64,000 bases of DNA from CAVOJV01 sp963696325 (GTDB lineage Bacteria; Pseudomonadota; Gammaproteobacteria; Competibacterales; Competibacteraceae): assembly GCA_963696325.1 (NCBI GenBank), contig CAVOJV010000005.1:77450-141449 (forward strand), written 5' to 3'. The position numbers and the translations under genes are program-made. The notes below the pieces were generated by a model. That model did no database searches. It was not told the DNA's origin and worked only from the letters and a program-made list of their open reading frames with translations. Below, in pieces: positions 9,577 to 17,466 of this stretch (position 1 is the stretch's first letter; each line of letters starts with the position of its first letter).

Positions 9577-10011
9577 TCAGAAGTAATGGCTGAAATCAGG
9601 GTCCCGCGTCGGCAATGGCTTGGGTGTGCCATCCTCATGGACAGCCACGTAGACGATGACCGCCTGAGTGACCTTGATGATGTTATTGGCATCCCGATTG
9701 CGCTGGGCGAATACTTCTACCTGCACCGTGATGGAGGTGCGGCCCACTTTTTCGATCCTGGCAAAACAACTGACCAGATCACCTACGTACACCGGTTTGT
9801 GGAATTCCATCGACGTGACGGCGATGGTGACTACTCGGCTGCTGGCGTGTTCTATCGCTACGATGCTGCCCGCGATGTCCATTTGGGACATGATCCAACC
9901 ACCAAAGATGTGCCCCGCGGCGTTGGTATCCCTTGGCATGGTCACCATTCGAATGGTGGGCTGACGGTCGCTTGGAAATGGCTGGCTATCGTCTCGGCTG
10001 GTATCACTCAT
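9577..10011 (-). CDS. yciA: YciA-like acyl-CoA thioesterase (hotdog fold)
   Basis: This small cytoplasmic thioesterase hydrolyses short to medium acyl-CoAs. The 144-residue product shows the YciA/acyl-CoA hydrolase signature: MPRDTNAAGHIFGGWIMSQMD, where N-x-x-G-x-I-F-G-G holds the catalytic Asp/His-region loop, and MEFHKPVYVGDLVSCFA on the central strand. A short Pro/Asp-rich C-terminal tail follows. Its neighbour on the same strand is the FadL/lipase pair, so a role in handling acyl-CoA from imported lipid is plausible, but the 125-base gap gives no proof of an operon. The start codon has only a weak purine-rich SD. Confidence 0.9.
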   Translation of the reverse strand: MSDTSRDDSQPFPSDRQPTIRMVTMPRDTNAAGHIFGGWIMSQMDIAGSIVAIEHASSRVVTIAVTSMEFHKPVYVGDLVSCFARIEKVGRTSITVQVEVFAQRNRDANNIIKVTQAVIVYVAVHEDGTPKPLPTRDPDFSHYF

Positions 10012-10090
10012 AACGTCTCTCTCGTCTCTTGGCTTCCGTTAACTGATGGGCGGGCGAGCTTGTGAAGGCATTATGTCCCCGCTTTGCTTG

Positions 10091-10118
10091 CTATCGATCT
10101 ACCTCTATCGATCTACCT
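10091..10118. repeat. Tandem duplication of a 14-base unit
   Basis: Two exact copies of CTATCGATCTACCT lie side by side in the 212-base divergent gap between the thioesterase and the deacetylase gene. It could be a duplicated operator or simple slippage. Nothing else is recognisable in this gap. Confidence 0.7.
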
Positions 10119-10223
10119 CGGTGACAGCACCTTAAGGATAGTAAAGTACAAAAAGGCATGCGCTGGGATGCATGGTTTATACTTTAAATGATTAACCACA
10201 TCTCCAAAAATGAGGAAACGGTC

Positions 10224-11187
10224 ATGGCGCGCAGCAGAACCGTGTGTGTGTATACCGGTGATCAAATCGGTCGGTATGGATTTGGCGATGACCATCCTCT
10301 GGGTGAGAATCGGATATACGCTTTTTGGGATGAGATGCACCGCCGCAATTTGGCCTTCCAAGTACGAATCTTCGATCCGGTTATTGCCAGCGAAGAGCAA
10401 CTCAAGCTGTTCCATACCCTGGAATATGTGGAAAAGGTCAAGGCTTATTCGCACGCCGGAGAAGGGATGCTGGATTATGGTGATACGCCGGCTTACCAGG
10501 GCGTGTTTGAAGACGCGTCGTATGTGGTGGGCACCGTGGTGGATGCCGTCTACAGGGTGATGAATAACCAGGTGCGACGGGCCTTTATACCTATCGCCGG
10601 TCTGCACCACAGCATGCCGGACACCGCCAGCGGTTTCTGTGTGTTCAACGACGTCGGGGTGGCCATCAAAGTGCTGGAGAATGAATTTGGTCTGGAGCGC
10701 ATCGCCTACGTGGACATCGATGCCCATCATGGCGATGGCATCTACTATTCGCTTGAAGACGACCCGCGGGTGATCGTCGCGGATATTCACGAGGATGGCC
10801 GTTATAACTTCCCGCAGAGCGGCTTCTCCCACGAGATCGGCAAGGGCGCCGCCAAAGGCAGAAAACTCAATATCCCCTTGTTGCCGCTCTCGGCGGATGA
10901 CGATTTTCTGATGATGTGGGAAAAAGTTGAGAGCTTCATCAGGGCATCGAAACCACAATTCATCATCATGAATTGTGGTGCCGATGGTCTCTACGGCGAC
11001 CCCTTGGCCCATCTGAATTATTCGGCTAAGGTCCACGCGAGGGCCGCTGGCAAGCCTGTGCCGGATTGCCGAGGAATTCGCCGACGGTCGTATCGTAGCC
11101 GTGGGTGGCGGTGGCTACGATCTGCCCAACCTGGGCAAAGCCTGGACAGCGGTCGTGGATGCGTTCCTGGAAGCCCCGATGTTATGA
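10224..11187 (+). pseudogene. Histone deacetylase / acetylpolyamine amidohydrolase family protein, one-base frameshift
   Basis: This is a zinc-dependent deacetylase of the AcuC/HDAC superfamily; the bacterial substrate is unknown (acetyl-lysine or acetylpolyamine). Visible landmarks are GLHHSMPDTASGFCVFNDV (active-site histidines and substrate loop), YVDIDAHHGDG (Asp/His zinc ligands) and CGADGLYGDPLAHL (third zinc-ligand Asp). The frame then breaks near 11043-11048: GGCCGCTGGCA contains one C too many. Removing it gives VASLCRIAEEFADG and the conserved VGGGGYD loop, ending at the TGA at 11185-11187 with 320 residues. I prefer the ATG at 10224 with GAGG upstream over the one 12 codons earlier. 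As written, the protein loses the C-terminal glycine loop and probably its activity. A sequencing error is possible. Confidence 0.85.
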
Positions 11188-11256
11188 GTCGGGCAGGGTG
11201 TAGATGTGCTTGACCGCCCGTCATCCACTTGAATGCCCCTCGTAGGAAGCCATTCC

Positions 11257-12144
11257 ATGCCTGAGTTGATGAGTACCCGCGAAGTCGCGGAATACCTGCG
11301 CCTCAAGGAACGCAAGGTCTATGACCTCATCGCCGCCCATCTCATCCCCTGCACGCGGGTAACCGGAAAATGGTTGTTTTCAAAGGCGCTGATCGACCTT
11401 TGGATCATTCAGAATACGGGCTGCCCGCCTTCTCTGCGGCCTACCGTTAACACACCCAGGGTCATTGCCGGCAGTCATGATCCGCTGCTGGAATGGGCGG
11501 TCAGGGAATCCGGTGCCGATTTTGCGCTGCTGTTCGATGGCAGCCTGGATGGCCTGACGCGCATGGTCACACGGGACGTGCTGGCTTGTGGTTTACATGT
11601 CTTCGATACCGTGGCCAAGCGCTATAACGTGGACTTGGTGGAACGGACGCTGGCCGGCCTGCAAGTCGTCGCTCTGGAATGGGCTTGGCGGGAACAGGGA
11701 CTGATCGTCGCGGCGGGTAATCCGCTGTCCATCACCACCCTGGCCGATGTGACTGGGAAACCGGCGCGGTTCGTGGAGCGCCAGCAGGAGGCGGGTAGCC
11801 ATCTGCTCCTCGCACAGTTGCTGGCCGAGCAGGGGTTGCCGCCCGCTGATCTCAAGATCGATTTGCCCCCCGCCCGGAACGAGACGGAGGTGGCGCTGGC
11901 GGTTCTCGACGGCAAGGCCGACGCAGGTTTTGGCATCGCGGCGGTCGCGCGCCAGTGTCGCCTTGACTTCGTTTCTCTCCAGCGGGAACGCTATGACTTG
12001 GTCGTGGGCCGCCGCGATTACTTCGAACCATCCTTTCAGAAGTTGCTGACGTTTGCCCATTCGGAACGCTTTGCGCAGCGGGCTGCCGAGTTGGGCGGCT
12101 ACGACATCTCTGGCCTTGGTCGGGTCACTTACAATGCGCCATGA
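11257..12144 (+). CDS. HTH (excisionase-type) protein with periplasmic-binding-protein-like domain; probable oxyanion-responsive regulator
   Basis: The product is a cytoplasmic regulator of about 295 residues with two domains. Residues about 4-55 form a MerR/excisionase-type winged helix (MSTREVAEYLRLKERKVYDLI, GKWLFSKALIDLWI). The rest resembles the PBP-like domain of molybdate/tungstate sensing proteins (ISRD-like GSHDPLLEWAVRESGADFALL, FGIAAVARQCRLDFVSL). The start at 11257 has AGGA nine bases upstream; an earlier ATG at 11233 is less well placed. It converges with an ABC ATPase of the tungstate/molybdate type, which supports an oxyanion-linked role. The ligand is inference. Confidence 0.75.
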   Translation: MPELMSTREVAEYLRLKERKVYDLIAAHLIPCTRVTGKWLFSKALIDLWIIQNTGCPPSLRPTVNTPRVIAGSHDPLLEWAVRESGADFALLFDGSLDGLTRMVTRDVLACGLHVFDTVAKRYNVDLVERTLAGLQVVALEWAWREQGLIVAAGNPLSITTLADVTGKPARFVERQQEAGSHLLLAQLLAEQGLPPADLKIDLPPARNETEVALAVLDGKADAGFGIAAVARQCRLDFVSLQRERYDLVVGRRDYFEPSFQKLLTFAHSERFAQRAAELGGYDISGLGRVTYNAP

Positions 12145-12231
12145 TCGCTGGGACGCCTTTCCACTGAAACTTCCCTACTGCTTTCTTAAATCTGGTATGG
12201 GAATGCTTTCCACAGGGGTTATCTCGGGTGG

Positions 12232-13023
12232 TTACAGCAGGAGCTTGCCGTGGAGAAAGGCCGTCGCTTCAGCGCTTCTGGGTTGTACAAAAAATTCTGG
12301 CGCGGGGCTGTGTTCGAGCAGGCGGCCCCGGTGCAGGAACAACACGTTCTGAGCCAGCCGGCGCGCCTGCCCAAGATCGTGGGTGGCCATGATGACCGCG
12401 GTTCCCTTGCTGTGGATGGTGCGTATAAGGTTTTCTATGGCCAGAGTTGCGGCGGGGTCCAAATTGGAGGTCGGCTCGTCCAGAAACAACGCTTGTGGCT
12501 GCAGCGCCCAGGCCCGCGCAATCGCCAGGCGCTGCTGTTCGCCGCCGGACAGCACCCGCGCCGGCCGATCGGCCAAGTGGGAAAGCCCAGCGCGCGCTAG
12601 GGCGGCGGCTACCTGGCTCTTGCGCTCACGCCGGCCGATACCCTTGATAATCAAGCCGTAAGCGATGTTGGCGGCGGCGGAGCGGCGCAGCAGGACCGGG
12701 TGTTGAAAAACCATGGCCAACTGCTGTCGGACCTCGCCCGGGTTGCCATTGGCCCAGGTGATTGCTCCAGCGGTGGGTTGTAGCAGGCCGTGGCAGAGGC
12801 GCAGCAACAGGCTTTTGCCAGCGCCGTTTGGCCCCAGCAGAATCGTGCAGGAGCCTGCTTGCAGAGTGAAGGAAACCTGGTCGATTAGGCGCCTTCCGCC
12901 GACCGCGTAGTCGAGTGCGGAGACGTTCAGCGGCAGAATGCGCGGTTTTTCGACCCAAGTGATGCCGGGTTGCCGGGAAATCGCGATACCCTGTCCGTTA
13001 GCCGTGATAGCGATGCGCCACAT
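12232..13023 (-). CDS. ABC transporter ATPase, tungstate/molybdate (TupC-like) type
   Basis: This is the nucleotide-binding subunit of an importer. Landmarks are Walker A LGPNGAGKS, Q-loop VFQHPVLLRRS, signature LSGGEQQRLAIARA, Walker B ALFLDEPTSNLD and the switch His in MATHDLGQA. I choose the ATG at 13023 (MWRIAITANG), which has GAGGA nine bases before it. The frame stays open another 56 codons upstream, but that part is low-complexity and AT-rich. The product (263 residues) has about 30 extra residues before the conserved ILPLNVSAL. No permease or binding-protein gene is adjacent, so it is an orphan subunit here. The tungstate/molybdate class is inferred from sequence feel and from the convergent HTH-PBP regulator. 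Confidence 0.75.
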   Translation of the reverse strand: MWRIAITANGQGIAISRQPGITWVEKPRILPLNVSALDYAVGGRRLIDQVSFTLQAGSCTILLGPNGAGKSLLLRLCHGLLQPTAGAITWANGNPGEVRQQLAMVFQHPVLLRRSAAANIAYGLIIKGIGRRERKSQVAAALARAGLSHLADRPARVLSGGEQQRLAIARAWALQPQALFLDEPTSNLDPAATLAIENLIRTIHSKGTAVIMATHDLGQARRLAQNVLFLHRGRLLEHSPAPEFFVQPRSAEATAFLHGKLLL

Positions 13024-13278
13024 ACCCAATTGTCCTCGCGATAGCTTTGCGCCTAATAGCCACGGCACCCTATGGGAATGATGCGTTGTTCTATGTGGGT
13101 GAATAGCGGAACTCCGCCCGCTGTTTATAAAAAATGGCATTAGGAGATAGTAAATGTGCAAAATTATGTACTGAGCTACTTGGTATGGCAAGCTCTGTAA
13201 TCAATGCATATAAATGCAAAAAATAGAATATCCTAAATTGATTTTTGAAGGTTGGTAGTTGGTTGCTGGCTTTTCATT

Positions 13279-13341
13279 GCCAAGGACGTCCTGCGCGACA
13301 TCAATCTGGACATCAAGGAAGGCGAGTTCATCGTCTTCTAG
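13279..13341 (+). pseudogene. Scrap of a sugar-type ABC ATPase (UgpC/MalK-like) N-terminus
   Basis: Twenty codons read AKDVLRDINLDIKEGEFIVF and then hit TAG, exactly before the place where the Walker A loop should begin. This is the standard N-terminal strand pair of UgpC/MalK-type ATPases. No start codon with an SD and no downstream homology are visible. The surrounding 13024-13503 is AT-rich and otherwise holds nothing I can assign. Confidence 0.6.
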
Positions 13342-13503
13342 TCTGGTGGTAGGCAATCAGGCGGTTGACTCGATCCGGTAGCGATACCCTATGTGTGCTA
13401 TCGCACGGACACCGCCGCTGGGTAATGGTAAGTTTTAGCTATTCCTGAGCGTTCATGAGAGGGTTTCTACTAAGCCACACGTTTGGGGTTAGGAGTATTT
13501 GAG

Positions 13504-13692
13504 ATGAGGATGTCCGTAGAAAATTTGTTGCACGACACTACTGAAGAGATTTTACAACAAGCGCCGGTTGAGCAAGCGCAAACTTGGGCCGCGATTACTG
13601 GATTGGATGGCCAAGCGTTAAAGGAACAGCCTATGCTTATTGATGAAGCCGACTTGTGGGCTAAAGGTCAACCGTACTTTGAGTACCTCTAA
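13504..13692 (+). CDS. Small hypothetical protein (62 residues)
   Basis: This is an acidic small protein starting MRMSVENLLHDTTEEILQQA. The ATG at 13504 has AGGAG eight bases upstream, a good ribosome site. I find no membrane segment, cysteine cluster or recognisable motif. It sits alone between the ABC scrap and another small gene. A short GGCTG/CAGCC hairpin (13707-13723) follows the stop. I do not recognise the family. Confidence 0.5.
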   Translation: MRMSVENLLHDTTEEILQQAPVEQAQTWAAITGLDGQALKEQPMLIDEADLWAKGQPYFEYL

Positions 13693-13804
13693 AGCAAGGG
13701 TCCGCCGGCTGAAACTTCCAGCCAGCCGTTATTAACATTCCGGTAATTTCACCGTACCTTAGCGCGTGCGAAATTTTCAAGGCCTGGCGAGGAGAGAAAA
13801 CCCA

Positions 13805-13993
13805 ATGACCGCGATGACCTTGAACGCCATCCGCCGCGCTTCTCTGGCGGCTCTGAACACCACCGACCGCGCCCGCTCCATCAACGTCAACGCCTTGAAA
13901 AGGGTCCGGGCGATGACTGCCGCTCACGGTTCGCCCGCTGAAGCCCGCGCCCTTGCGGAAATCGCCGGCTACTGGGCGAACAAAAAGCCCTGA
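13805..13993 (+). CDS. Small basic hypothetical protein (62 residues)
   Basis: The ATG at 13805 follows GAGGAGA at a good distance. The product begins MTAMTLNAIRRASLAALN and is predicted mostly helical and basic, ending GYWANKKP. There is no signal peptide or known motif. Codon usage is GC-rich like the surrounding chromosome, unlike the AT-rich stretch before it. Function unknown. Confidence 0.5.
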   Translation: MTAMTLNAIRRASLAALNTTDRARSINVNALKRVRAMTAAHGSPAEARALAEIAGYWANKKP

Positions 13994-14382
13994 CGGACTC
14001 GTTACCATGACACCAGCAACGGCGAGCGCCAACCGCTAGCAACGACCACGGCCTGCACCCGCATGGGTCACGCCCGGCTGGCGTCTAATCGGAACCACGG
14101 CTCCAATCTCGCCCACCCCCACGCCCACCATAGCCCGCAGTTAAGCTTTAGCTGCTTTCTGGCCTCACACCCGTCGCGCATGGGTCAGCTACTACCGGCC
14201 AGCTTATATCCCGCCCGCACCATCACCGGGTTTGTTGACACAAACGGAGGACAAGTCTCCTCGGATTTTGCCGTCAGCCGTATGCTGGACAAGATTGCCC
14301 AGGTGTCGAATATCGTGGCCGTGCAGCGCCGCAGTCAGGGGACCGGCAAGGGCAAGAAGGCCTCAGGGACGCCCACCACCGA
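13994..14382. other. Gap without a supported gene
   Basis: A plus-strand frame stays open through most of this gap (14063-14386), but its first half is rich in His, Ser and Pro, as expected from an unselected frame, and there is no SD at its ATG. Its last 50 codons (from FVDTNGGQVSS) look more protein-like and might be the tail of a lost gene. It converges tail-to-tail with the Crp/Fnr gene. Confidence 0.4.
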
Positions 14383-15195
14383 CTAGCCCAGGATCTGGTC
14401 GTATAGTTTCCGGTTGGCCAGGTAACACCTGCAGGCAGCGGCTTCCAGGCCCTCGCGGTCGAGAATCGTCAGATGCCCACGGCGATAGCGGATGAGCTGT
14501 TGCGTCTGCAGCGAACCGGCGGCTTTCGTGACCCCGACACGGCGCACGCCCAGCATATAGGCAAGGAATTCGTGCGTGATAGCGAACGCGTCCGCGTGCG
14601 CCCGGTCCTGCGTCATCAACAGCCACCGGGCCAGCCGCGCCTCCACGACGTGGAAGCGCGCACACGCGGCCATTTGCGAGAGCTGGCTCATCACCACATA
14701 CAAGTAGCGGTTCAGCACTCGTCGCAGCGCGGGGCTGCGTTCGAGTTCTTCGCCAAACCGTCTGCCGTCCATGCGCAACGCCGGGCCGGCGCCCTGCACC
14801 AGGGCGTGCAGGGGTGCAACAGAGATCCCCAGCGCAAGGGAAACCCCGAGCATCCCCTCATTGCCGACCAGCCCCACTTCCAGCTTGGCGTGGTCATCGA
14901 GCAGCATCACCAAGGAAATGAAGCTGTCGGTGGGGAAGTAAACGTGGCGAATACCCGCCCCCTGGTCGTAGAGAACCTCGGCAAACACGAGCTCGACCGG
15001 CTCGCAGCTCGCCAGAAAGCGTTGCTGGTCTTGGCGAGGCAAGGCGGCAAGCAGACTATTGGCGGCGGGAACGCGTTGCGTGGCTGGCACGGGAACTCGC
15101 TCTAGGTAGTGTTGGGGGAACCCAACGGGGGCGCAAGGAGAGCGGTGACGCTCCCCGTCCGCTGTCACTTGCTGCAGATAGGGAACGGGCTTCAC
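14383..15195 (-). CDS. Crp/Fnr-family transcriptional regulator
   Basis: This is a cytoplasmic DNA-binding regulator. The N-terminal half is a cyclic-nucleotide-binding-like beta-roll (FAEVLYDQGAGIRHVYFPT, VEVGLVGNEGMLGV-like segment). It is followed by the long dimer helix (LNRYLYVVMSQLSQMAACARF) and a C-terminal winged helix (ITHEFLAYMLGVRRVGVTKAAG). The class with VGNEGM and a degenerate ligand pocket is common in proteobacteria and usually has no assigned effector; no Fnr-type cysteine cluster is present. The first 45 residues are unlike the family, and the GTG start at 15195 has its purine-rich site almost touching it, so the true start is uncertain. A palindrome of Crp type lies about 45-60 bases upstream. 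Confidence 0.85.
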   Translation of the reverse strand: MKPVPYLQQVTADGERHRSPCAPVGFPQHYLERVPVPATQRVPAANSLLAALPRQDQQRFLASCEPVELVFAEVLYDQGAGIRHVYFPTDSFISLVMLLDDHAKLEVGLVGNEGMLGVSLALGISVAPLHALVQGAGPALRMDGRRFGEELERSPALRRVLNRYLYVVMSQLSQMAACARFHVVEARLARWLLMTQDRAHADAFAITHEFLAYMLGVRRVGVTKAAGSLQTQQLIRYRRGHLTILDREGLEAAACRCYLANRKLYDQILG

Positions 15196-15239
15196 CCCTC
15201 TCGACTAATTCAAGCTTAGGGTGAACGTTTCCTGTCGTC

Positions 15240-15255
15240 TGTGCGCTGGCGCACA
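15240..15255. promoter_or_regulatory. Crp/Fnr-type palindrome upstream of the regulator gene
   Basis: TGTGCGCTGGCGCACA is a perfect inverted repeat (extending one more base each side, 15239-15256). Its layout, TGTG-N8-CACA, is that of Crp-family operators (TGTGA-N6-TCACA). It lies 45-60 bases upstream of the Crp/Fnr gene's start, a fitting position for autoregulation. No promoter hexamers are clear, so the role is an inference. Confidence 0.45.
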
Positions 15256-15322
15256 GATGCGCTTCCTCGGTGGAGCCGCGTACGATTATCGGTCCAGGGG
15301 CGACAGAGCCGGAGCAGGGAAC

Positions 15323-15460
15323 TCACACCCCGGTCACATTGGAGAGCAGGTGATCGAATTCGTTATCTTTCCAGGTGATAGCACTCGCAGGCCCGCGCCT
15401 CAAGGAGTCCACCAAGGTACCGTCGCAATCGAAGATCAGCGCCTGATAGCAGTCGAGCAT
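15323..15460 (-). pseudogene. Truncated HAD-superfamily phosphatase (N-terminal scrap)
   Basis: The ATG at 15460 has GAGGAG upstream and begins MLDCYQALIFDCDGTLVDS, the HAD motif I with its two catalytic aspartates (DCDGT). After about 20 codons the similarity ends: the next 25 codons (RRGPASAITWK...) do not resemble a cap domain and the frame closes. It follows the SDR gene by 28 bases on the same strand, so it was probably the second gene of that operon before its 3' part was lost. Confidence 0.65.
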
Positions 15461-15488
15461 AACGCGCTCCTCACCCCGATTTTGGCTG

Positions 15489-17027
15489 TTAGACGGGGGG
15501 TCCCTGGCGGGGAGTCTGCGAATCCCGCCGGTCGGTGTTACCCTCGGCGTTTTCGGCGCGGTCGGCAATGGCGCGGGTCAGGCCCCTGAAGATGAACAAA
15601 TGCGCCGGCACCAGGGCATACCAATAGAGTAAGCCCCATATTCCGGCCGGATGCCAGTAGGCGGTGACGGTAACGCGCGTGCGGGTGCTACCCTCGGGGT
15701 TGACCTCGAATTCCAATACCCCCGAACCCGGGGCCTTCATGCCGAACAGCAGGGTGAGCCGCTGTCCCGGTTCCAGACCGATGACCCGCCAGGAATCGAT
15801 AACATCCCCCATCCGTACGTCGGCGGGATCGCGGCGGCCATGGTTCAGCCCGATCCCCCCCACCAGCCAGTCAAGAACCTCCCGCAGCGTCCATAGAAAG
15901 TTCAGGTAGTAGTAGCGGTTTTTGCCGCCTATGGCAGTTACTTGCGCCCAGACGGCCTTGGCCGGTGCCGTCGTGACGGCGGTGCCGCTGGCCTTTTTGG
16001 CGTAGAAGGCGTAATCCGGGCGGTAATTGCGAAACATGAGCGCGCCCTCGGTCCAGCGCGCCGCCACCGCGTTGCGCTGCTCGGCCTCCAGGGCGGCGCC
16101 GACGGCTTCCCGGAAATTCAACAGCCGTTGGGGGATGAGCCGATGGAGTGCCCTGCCATCGGCGGCGATGTCGTGTTTCAGACCCCCGATCAGGGCACGG
16201 GCGATGTTGGTGGGGACCGTGGTTATCAGGCTTAACCAATACGAGGACATGCCTGGCGACAATACCGGTACTGGGAGGATGATGGGTTTTTTGCCCACTA
16301 TCGCGCCGAACTGGCGCATGAGTTCCTCGTAGCTCAATGTCTCCGGGCCGGCGGCGTCATAAATGCCACCGGCAGTGGCTTCCAATTCTGGCGCCCGGAT
16401 CAGGTATTCGAGCAGATTGTCCAGGGCGATGGGTGTGGATTTCGAACGCACCCAACGCGGTGTGATCATGATGGGCAGGTTGTTGACCAGATCGCGAATC
16501 ACCTCAAATGCGGCGGAGCCGGGGCCGACGATGATGCCAGCGCGAATTTCGGTGACCGGTACCGGGCCGGCGCGCAGTCGCTCGCCGGTTTGCCGCCGCG
16601 AGACCAGGTGTTCGGAATCGGCGTCTGAAGGCACCAGCCCGCCCAGGTAGATGATGCGCCGGCAGCCGGCGCGCCCCGCGGCGCGGGCAAAGTTGTTCGC
16701 GGCCTCCAGATCCAACTGGCCGAAGTTGCGCCCGGCCGCCATAGAGTGCACCAGGTAATACGCCACGTCGATGTTCGCCAGGGCCGCGTCCAGGGTTGCC
16801 GGCTTGAGGGCATCAGCTTCAACCAGTTCGACGCTTTGCCAGTCACGGCCTTCCAAGACCTTGCGATTGCGGGCGGCGGCCCTCACCCGGCAACCGTGCT
16901 CAAGCAAGCGTGGTACCAGGTTCGTGCCGATATAACCGCTCGCGCCGAACACGAGGACATGCGAGACCGGCGTTGGGCACTTTGTTGTGTCCGGCCTATC
17001 CAATTCGGGTACGTCGTTGCGGGTCAT
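15489..17027 (-). CDS. NAD(P)-binding SDR protein with C-terminal DUF2867 domain (YbjT-like)
   Basis: The 512-residue product is a two-domain protein. Residues about 20-310 form an atypical SDR/NmrA-like Rossmann domain (VLVFGASGYIGTNLVPRLLE, VDVAYYLVHSM, RIIYLGGLVPSD, GSAAFEVIRDLV). The C-terminal 170 residues are the DUF2867 domain (VWAQVTAIGGKNRYYYLNFLW, GLEPGQRLTLLFGMKAPG), with a hydrophobic stretch near the end (IWGLLYWYALVPAHLFIF) suggesting membrane association. This architecture is widespread but its reaction is not established; isoprenoid or quinone-related roles have been guessed. The HAD scrap follows on the same strand. Confidence 0.85.
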   Translation of the reverse strand: MTRNDVPELDRPDTTKCPTPVSHVLVFGASGYIGTNLVPRLLEHGCRVRAAARNRKVLEGRDWQSVELVEADALKPATLDAALANIDVAYYLVHSMAAGRNFGQLDLEAANNFARAAGRAGCRRIIYLGGLVPSDADSEHLVSRRQTGERLRAGPVPVTEIRAGIIVGPGSAAFEVIRDLVNNLPIMITPRWVRSKSTPIALDNLLEYLIRAPELEATAGGIYDAAGPETLSYEELMRQFGAIVGKKPIILPVPVLSPGMSSYWLSLITTVPTNIARALIGGLKHDIAADGRALHRLIPQRLLNFREAVGAALEAEQRNAVAARWTEGALMFRNYRPDYAFYAKKASGTAVTTAPAKAVWAQVTAIGGKNRYYYLNFLWTLREVLDWLVGGIGLNHGRRDPADVRMGDVIDSWRVIGLEPGQRLTLLFGMKAPGSGVLEFEVNPEGSTRTRVTVTAYWHPAGIWGLLYWYALVPAHLFIFRGLTRAIADRAENAEGNTDRRDSQTPRQGPPV

Positions 17028-17277
17028 GTTTGGATGCTATCACTCGGTTAGCGCTGGCTTGGCCAAAACTTAGTTCCCTCGGTCCATGAAATGTTCAATT
17101 GCCATCAGTGCTTCCGATAAACCGGGTTTGTGCGTCGCGATCATGGTACGGGAAATTCTGCATCCGACCTTCAAATAGGATAAGATTCAAAACTTTCAAA
17201 ACAGCTTGCCTGGCCCACGCGAACAATGCGTTGCGGATCGCCCAGCAGGGTTTATAGAGGGTTTATAGAAGGTATGA

Positions 17278-17433
17278 ATGTTACGCAAAGACATGCGGAT
17301 TGCCGGGTTTGACGACGAATTATGGGCAGCCATGGCAGGCGAGGCATGGCGTCGGGAAGCCTGCCTCGAGCTAATCGCCGCGGAGAACTGCGCCGGATCG
17401 AATTTCTGCGCGCGGGTTCCCGTTTATGGCTGA
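17278..17433 (+). pseudogene. glyA: glyA scar: both ends of serine hydroxymethyltransferase joined by an internal deletion
   Basis: A 51-codon frame starts MLRKDMRIAGFDDELWAAM and continues through CLELIAAENC, the conserved GlyA N-terminus (ELIASEN). It then passes directly into FCARVPVYG and a stop, which matches the GlyA C-terminus (E. coli ends CARYPVYA). The join lies near 17404 (GSNF|CARVP); about 370 internal codons are missing while the frame is kept. All PLP-binding and catalytic residues are lost, so it cannot work as SHMT. nrdR begins 33 bases later, as in an intact glyA-nrdR arrangement. The 250-base stretch before it (17028-17277) has no gene; it holds a direct repeat of GGGTTTATAGA close to the start, perhaps old promoter DNA. 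Confidence 0.8.
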
Positions 17434-17466
17434 AACGACGGGTGTGAGGTTGCGAGGATTGCCTAG

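Noticed and set aside
10113..11036. 307-codon open frame on the minus strand over the HDAC gene
   Set aside because: It is the mirror of a gene with clear zinc-site motifs. Its own translation has no known motif.
14063..14386. 107-codon plus-strand frame before the Crp/Fnr gene
   Set aside because: No SD and low-complexity first half. Mentioned only as a gap note because its last 50 codons look more protein-like.
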